Of a stretch of 64,000 bases of DNA, positions 59,734-64,000 are shown piece after piece (the stretch's first letter is position 1; every line of letters begins with the position of its first letter). Origin of the DNA: G965227875 sp965227875 (lineage in GTDB: Bacteria; Pseudomonadota; Alphaproteobacteria; Rhizobiales; JAJFHC01); contig OZ245783.1 of NCBI GenBank assembly GCA_965227875.1, positions 868,001 to 932,000 on the forward strand. Reading direction: 5' to 3'. The notes beneath the pieces are model-generated. The model was not told the origin of the DNA. It saw only the letters and a program-made list of their open reading frames with translations, and did no database searches. The translations under genes and the position numbers were made by a program.

Positions 59734-61265
59734 TCGGCAGGCGTATCGTCTGCGGACATGCCGTCACCCGCAGCCGGCGCGTAGTAGGGCGAGCCGGACA
59801 GTATTCCCGACAGGCGGCGGATCGGCGGGCCGACCGTTATGCCCTTGCCGTCGATGACAAACTCGCGCACGGTCTGCTCGTGGTCGGACGTCCGTGTCTT
59901 GAGGACGGCGATCGACTTGCGAACCCGGCCCTCCGACTCGAAGAAACGCAGAAGCATCACGGTATCGGCCAGGTAGCTGATGTCGAGGTCGGACCTCAGG
60001 CTTCCGGTCACGCCGTGCTGGCCCAGCACCATCAGCGACACCACGCCCTGCTGGGCGAGATAGCTGAGCAGTTCGTGCATCTGCAGGACGAGGAAACTGT
60101 CGCTCGGCATGGCGTGCAGGTAGGCGTTCAGGCTGTCGATGACGACGACGCCCACATCGTCTTCCTCGACCGCGAAACGCACGGCGGTCGCGAACTCTCC
60201 GGGCGTCAGTTCGGCGGGATCGATCTGGCGGATTTCGAGATTGCCGTTGTCGATATGGGGCTGCAGGTCCATCCCCAGCGCCTTCGAGCGGATCATCAGC
60301 GTCGACAGCCGTTCGTCGAACAGGAAGTAGGCGGCCTTCTCTCCCCGTTCCAGCGCCGCCATCATGCAGCGGACCGAGGTCGTCGTCTTGCCGACACCGG
60401 CCGGACCCATCAGCAGCGTGTTGGTGCCGGGCACCAGTCCTTCGCCCAGCAGCGCGTCGAGTTCGGCCAGGCCGGTCGTCACCGGCTCGCTGGAGAAACT
60501 GCGGTGGTGTTGGGACGCGATGAGGCGCGGGAACACATTGATGCCGCCGCGCTCGATGGTGAAATCGTGGAAGCCGCCGTGATATTGCAGGCCGCGCATC
60601 TTGACGACCCGCAGCCGGCGCCGTTCGGAGCCGAACTCGCTGGCGAGCTGTTCGAGACACACCACGCCGTGGGCGATGGAGTGCAGTTGCAGGTCGCCGG
60701 GCTCCGACGTCCGGTCGTCGAGCGCCAGCACCGTGCATTTCCGGCGGGCGAAGAAGTGCTTGAGCGCGAGGATCTGCCGGCGGTAGCGCAGCGGGGTTTG
60801 CGCCAGGAGCCTGAGTTCGGACAGGCTGTCGACGACGACCCGCGAGGGATCGGTTTTCTCCACAAGGTCCATGACGCCGCGGACCGTTTCGCCCAGTTCG
60901 ACCTCGCTGGGGTGCAGCAGCGTCTGCTCGAAATCCATCCCGAACTCGTCCTCGGCCACCATCTCGAAGACGTCGATACCGTCGAGGTCCCAGCCGTGCG
61001 AACCGGCCACGGAGACCAGTTCGTCCTCGGTTTCCGACAGCGTGATGTAGAGCCCACGCTGGCCCCGGTCACGGCCGTCGAGGAGGAACTTGAGTGCAAG
61101 CGTGGTCTTGCCCGACCCTGGCGTGCCCTCGACCAGGTAGAGCCGTTCGGGCGTCAGTCCCCCGCGCAGCACGTCGTCCAGTCCGCGGGTCCCCGTCTTC
61201 ACACGCGGCGGCGCGTCTTTGTTTTGTTCGCGAGAAATGGCATCTACTCCCGGTCGTCTCCCCAC
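59730..61265 (-). CDS. KaiC-like two-domain ATPase (RAD55 family)
   Basis: A 511-residue protein with two RecA/KaiC domains. Walker A1 is GTPGSGKT (47-54) with acidic TLSETEDE near 78. Walker A2 is GPAGVGKT (287-294) with FDERL near 317. LLRFFESEGRVRKSIAVLK near the end is typical of KaiC-family C-terminal strands. KaiC homologues outside cyanobacteria act in environmental stress signalling. Here the gene is translationally coupled to an HWE kinase (ATGA overlap) and no kaiA or kaiB is present. The GTG at 61265 has AAGGAGG about 7 nt upstream, which supports it. Confidence 0.9.
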   Translation of the reverse strand: MGRRPGVDAISREQNKDAPPRVKTGTRGLDDVLRGGLTPERLYLVEGTPGSGKTTLALKFLLDGRDRGQRGLYITLSETEDELVSVAGSHGWDLDGIDVFEMVAEDEFGMDFEQTLLHPSEVELGETVRGVMDLVEKTDPSRVVVDSLSELRLLAQTPLRYRRQILALKHFFARRKCTVLALDDRTSEPGDLQLHSIAHGVVCLEQLASEFGSERRRLRVVKMRGLQYHGGFHDFTIERGGINVFPRLIASQHHRSFSSEPVTTGLAELDALLGEGLVPGTNTLLMGPAGVGKTTTSVRCMMAALERGEKAAYFLFDERLSTLMIRSKALGMDLQPHIDNGNLEIRQIDPAELTPGEFATAVRFAVEEDDVGVVVIDSLNAYLHAMPSDSFLVLQMHELLSYLAQQGVVSLMVLGQHGVTGSLRSDLDISYLADTVMLLRFFESEGRVRKSIAVLKTRTSDHEQTVREFVIDGKGITVGPPIRRLSGILSGSPYYAPAAGDGMSADDTPAE

Positions 61266-61397
61266 CGCACGCCTCCTTGCCGACCCTGGCGGGGCGGGAG
61301 AGGCAATGCTCGGTCTCCAAGTTAGGATACCTCATGCCGGAGACAAGTCCGAAGCGGAAACATCGTCCGCCCCGCAACGGACCCGAGGTGCGCCGCC

Positions 61398-63314
61398 TCA
61401 GTCCAGCGGGACGGTCAGGCCGAGGGTCGCAGAGTAGCTGTCGAGGCTGTCGAGGCCGGTATAGGAAAGCCCGGCGGACCCGGTCATGCCGTTGTCGAAC
61501 AGGAGATTGAGGCCCGCCTCCAGCCGCACGCCGTCGTCGGGATCCTTCGCGACCACACCGCCGCCCACCGCCGCGTCGCCGTTGGAGTCCAGGTCGAACA
61601 CACCGTCGAGACGCGCGGTGACCTCGCCCATCACGATGCGGCTGTCTTCGGGCCGGAAGAAATAACCCGCCTGGGGCCCGAGCGTCAGCCGGGTCTGCTC
61701 GGTCGTGCCACCGGGCACCCGCGTGCCGGTGCTGTCGGTATAGGCCTCGCGGTCGATCTGCGACCACGTGAGCGACAGGTTGGGGCCGATCCACCAGCCG
61801 CCCGGCAGCGCGAAACGCTTGTGCAGCCGCGCACCGAGGCTCACCGCGTCGCTGTCGAAATCACCTGTCGCCGCACCGATGGAAATGTCGTTCCAGCCGT
61901 GCTCGTAGTTGAAGGCCGTATCGAGGAAGAGGCCCTGGTAGAGATTGAAGCGCGAGAACAGGCCGAAGCCGAGGAAATCCGAATCAAGGTCGGAATTGAG
62001 CGTGTTGCTCTTCACGTCGCCGGACTTGTAGGTGAGGTTTCCGCCGACCTGCAGGCGGTCGGTGAGCCGGTGGGTCACGCCGCCCTTGAGCGTCACGATG
62101 GTTCCGTCGCGGTCGGCCGCCTGGTCGTCGTCGAACGTGGTGACGTCACCCGCGAACCACACGTCGAAGGGCAGATTGCCCGACAGACCGTCGAGCGGCG
62201 GATGTCCCGCGGCCGGTTCGGCATGCAGCGCCAACATGCCGGTGAGGTAGACGCGGAATCGCGCCCCGTTGCGCCCGTCCGTCCCCTTGGGCGTGACGGA
62301 GAGCAGGTTGTCGGACTTCGCACCCCGCGCCGCCGCCGGCAGGACCGTCTGTCCGCCGGGCGCGGTGACGGCGCTCACCTCGACCCCGGTCAACTCTCGG
62401 TACTGCCTCTTGACCTCCTCGAGCCGGGCCTCGGTGTGCTTGCGCGCGTCGTTCACGTAGTTGAATTTCTCGATGATCGACATGCCGGCGAAGGGGTCTT
62501 CGCCCGACGCCGCCGCGTTGACGATGCGCAGGCCCTCGTTTTGCGTGAGCACCGAGTCGACCGGTGTCCTGAGCGCCAGCGTGAACAGCGCGCCCCGCAG
62601 GTCGCCCGCGTCGAAAAAGTCGAGCACGGCCTGGAGCGCCCTGATCTCGGCCAGCAGCTCGCCTTCGCGTTTCTTGTCCGCGACGGTGAAGACCCTGCTC
62701 CGGCTCTCCCCCTCCGTGTCGAGCGCTCCCGCGGGGAAGAGCTTGCCGTCGCCGTCCGGCCCGGGCGGAGCGAAGGTGCGGAAGCTGTCGTCCAGCGCAT
62801 CGAAGACCTCGTCGGTCTCCTGGAAGATGTTGAGCATGTGATCGGCGGTGTTGGCCTTCTCGGCCGCGTTGGCGTTGTTGGCGTTGTTGCCCGCAGCGGG
62901 GTTGCAGGAGATGGACGCCATGCCGTTGGTGCCGATGGCCCCGCCGCCCGGGCGCGAGAAATCGACCGTGCCCACGGTCTCCGCCGAGTTGGGGTTGTTG
63001 AACGTGGCCGAAGCGGTGCCGTCTCCGGCGATGGTGATCTGGCCGACATTCTGGAGCGCGAAGGCAACGTTGAGCACCGTCCCCGGCGTGCCCCCGGTGA
63101 TGGTGACCGTGAAGGAGCCGTTTTGCTCCACGGTGATGGCGGCGGACGACACGATCGTCGATCCCGCGGTCAGCGCGACGTTGGTGCTCGGCGCGGCCCC
63201 GGCCTGCGGGCCCGCAAGCCCGGCCAGGAGCGCCAGCATGACGACGGCCACGATCCGCCCCGGTATCAGCCCTGGCGAGACCCGGAGCCCCCCTGCAATC
63301 GTCCTCGAAACCAT
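61398..63314 (-). CDS. Outer-membrane protein with C-terminal autotransporter-type beta-barrel
   Basis: A 638-residue exported protein. A signal peptide (about residues 20-40, VVMLALLAGLAGPQAGAAPS) leads to a short beta-rich segment resembling an Ig-like/IPTL domain. A helical middle region (about 150-310, with REGELLAEIRALQAVLDFF) follows. The C-terminal ~270 residues alternate aromatic and polar residues in strand patterns (LQVGGNLTYKSGD, GLFLDTAFNYEHGWNDI, WWIGPNLSLTWSQID), typical of an autotransporter barrel. The C-terminal residue is Asp rather than the usual Phe. No passenger-type repeat is visible, so surface function is unknown. Confidence 0.75.
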   Translation of the reverse strand: MVSRTIAGGLRVSPGLIPGRIVAVVMLALLAGLAGPQAGAAPSTNVALTAGSTIVSSAAITVEQNGSFTVTITGGTPGTVLNVAFALQNVGQITIAGDGTASATFNNPNSAETVGTVDFSRPGGGAIGTNGMASISCNPAAGNNANNANAAEKANTADHMLNIFQETDEVFDALDDSFRTFAPPGPDGDGKLFPAGALDTEGESRSRVFTVADKKREGELLAEIRALQAVLDFFDAGDLRGALFTLALRTPVDSVLTQNEGLRIVNAAASGEDPFAGMSIIEKFNYVNDARKHTEARLEEVKRQYRELTGVEVSAVTAPGGQTVLPAAARGAKSDNLLSVTPKGTDGRNGARFRVYLTGMLALHAEPAAGHPPLDGLSGNLPFDVWFAGDVTTFDDDQAADRDGTIVTLKGGVTHRLTDRLQVGGNLTYKSGDVKSNTLNSDLDSDFLGFGLFSRFNLYQGLFLDTAFNYEHGWNDISIGAATGDFDSDAVSLGARLHKRFALPGGWWIGPNLSLTWSQIDREAYTDSTGTRVPGGTTEQTRLTLGPQAGYFFRPEDSRIVMGEVTARLDGVFDLDSNGDAAVGGGVVAKDPDDGVRLEAGLNLLFDNGMTGSAGLSYTGLDSLDSYSATLGLTVPLD

Positions 63315-63469
63315 GACCGCCCCTCCCGATCCGTTCCCTGCCTTTTCCCGACCGCAAGACTAGCCACTCGGCCACCCGCGCATAACTGTCGCAAACGACA
63401 GGTTGCCGATGGCCGCGTTTCGGGCTTAGGTCCGGGGCAAGACTGGGATCGTTTCGCGAAAGCCGAACC

Positions 63470-64000
63470 ATGGGGACCCGATCCGCCTGCACGAACGCGC
63501 TCCGACTCCTGGCCCTGCTGGCCCTCCTGGCCCTCCTGGCCCTGCCGGTCGGCGCAGCGGGCGCGGGCGAAGGCGCGTCGGCCGCACCGGACTCCCGGAC
63601 GATCCCGCTGTCGGGCGAGCACCTCTTCCGGGCGGGCGACGACCCCCGATATGCCGACCCGGCCCATGACGACAGCGGCTGGCGCCGGGTGCCGGTGCCG
63701 GCAAGCTGGCGCCGCTTCGGCGTCGACGAGCATGTCGACACCGCCTGGTACCGCATCCGCTTCACCGTCCCGCCGGGCTTCGAGGTCGACCGGCCGGCGC
63801 TGCACCTGGCGCTCCTGCTCGTCGCCGACGAGACCTATCTCAATGGCCGGCGCATCGGCGGCGAGGGCGAGATCAACCGTGCGGCATGGCACGACCGGCC
63901 GCCTTTCCTGCCCAGGCTCTATCCCATCGACCCCGCCTTGCTCGACCGCGACGGCCCCAACGTGCTCGCCATCCGGGTGAACCGCCACCCGTTGATCCAG
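63470..64000 (+). CDS. Secreted/membrane protein with GH2-like jelly-roll N-terminal domain, cut by window edge
   Basis: An open frame of 177 codons from the ATG at 63470 to the window end with no stop. The signal peptide is Leu/Ala-rich (LLALLALLALLAL) and encoded by a 9-bp-like tandem of CTGGCCCTC. The mature part has DDSGWRRVPVPASWRRFG, TAWYRIRFTVPPG and ADETYLNGRRIGGEGE. This is the sugar-binding jelly-roll fold seen in GH2-type enzymes and in the extracellular part of some membrane receptors (7TM-DISM-like, cyclases, phosphatases). The C-terminal domain lies outside the window, so the class is unknown. It is divergent from the outer-membrane protein gene. Confidence 0.7.
   Translation, partial: MGTRSACTNALRLLALLALLALLALPVGAAGAGEGASAAPDSRTIPLSGEHLFRAGDDPRYADPAHDDSGWRRVPVPASWRRFGVDEHVDTAWYRIRFTVPPGFEVDRPALHLALLLVADETYLNGRRIGGEGEINRAAWHDRPPFLPRLYPIDPALLDRDGPNVLAIRVNRHPLIQ

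Overview
The window is a dense, GC-rich (mid-60s % by eye) bacterial chromosome segment. Gene content points to a marine or halotolerant, metabolically versatile alphaproteobacterium, perhaps Rhodospirillales-like. The supporting markers are an HWE histidine kinase, a DUF1127 protein, sulfonate (xsc-pta-soeABC) and ectoine (eutBC-doeAB) catabolism, TRAP and spermidine-type ABC importers, a MocR regulator and a BadH-like dehydrogenase. The lineage is inference. No rRNA, tRNA, insertion sequence, prophage or CRISPR was seen.

Layout. 1-3.5 kb (minus strand): start of a sugar-epimerase-like gene, a fatty-acyl-AMP ligase and an ELM1-family protein. 3.6-11.1 kb (minus): xsc-pta-soeA-soeB-soeC, which converts sulfoacetaldehyde to acetyl-phosphate and sulfite, then acetyl-CoA, and oxidises sulfite to sulfate. 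Three TGGACC-type boxes phased at 23 bp lie upstream. 11.4-14.1 kb: TerC-type membrane protein, core-MetE-like methyltransferase, class III phosphodiesterase. 14.2-18.9 kb (minus): a spermidine/putrescine-type ABC importer whose second permease has an odd C-terminal extension. 19.2-23.8 kb (minus): eutB-eutC-doeA-doeB plus a small secreted protein. 24-29.2 kb: cold-shock protein, orphan family-5 solute-binding protein, Lrp-type regulator divergent from arginase and ornithine aminotransferase. 29.3-37.6 kb: acyl-CoA ligase, 4-hydroxybenzoate hydroxylase, MetV/MetF pair, a second MTHFR-like gene, DUF1127 protein, MocR regulator and BadH-like SDR.

37.6-39.0 kb has no convincing gene. It is a composite tandem array of about 3.7 units of roughly 317-354 bp. 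Each unit carries a copy of the last ~20 codons of a GlcD-type FAD oxidase, a conserved 3' hairpin and a short ~36-bp minisatellite. The array abuts the intact FAD oxidase gene.

39.0-53.8 kb (minus) is a tightly packed catabolic cluster: thiolase, HyuA, HyuB with a ~300-residue acidic tail, acyl-CoA dehydrogenase, two-subunit B12 acyl-CoA mutase, class III CoA-transferase, a TRAP transporter and the FAD oxidase. I do not recognise the combination, and it is the best candidate for an undescribed pathway. An EthD-domain gene and a divergent TetR regulator, followed by an octopine-dehydrogenase-family gene and a 3-hydroxyacyl-CoA dehydrogenase, flank it.

57.5-64 kb: a solitary HicA-like protein, a KaiC-like ATPase/HWE kinase/response regulator cassette without kaiB, a beta-barrel outer-membrane protein, and the start of a secreted protein cut by the window edge.
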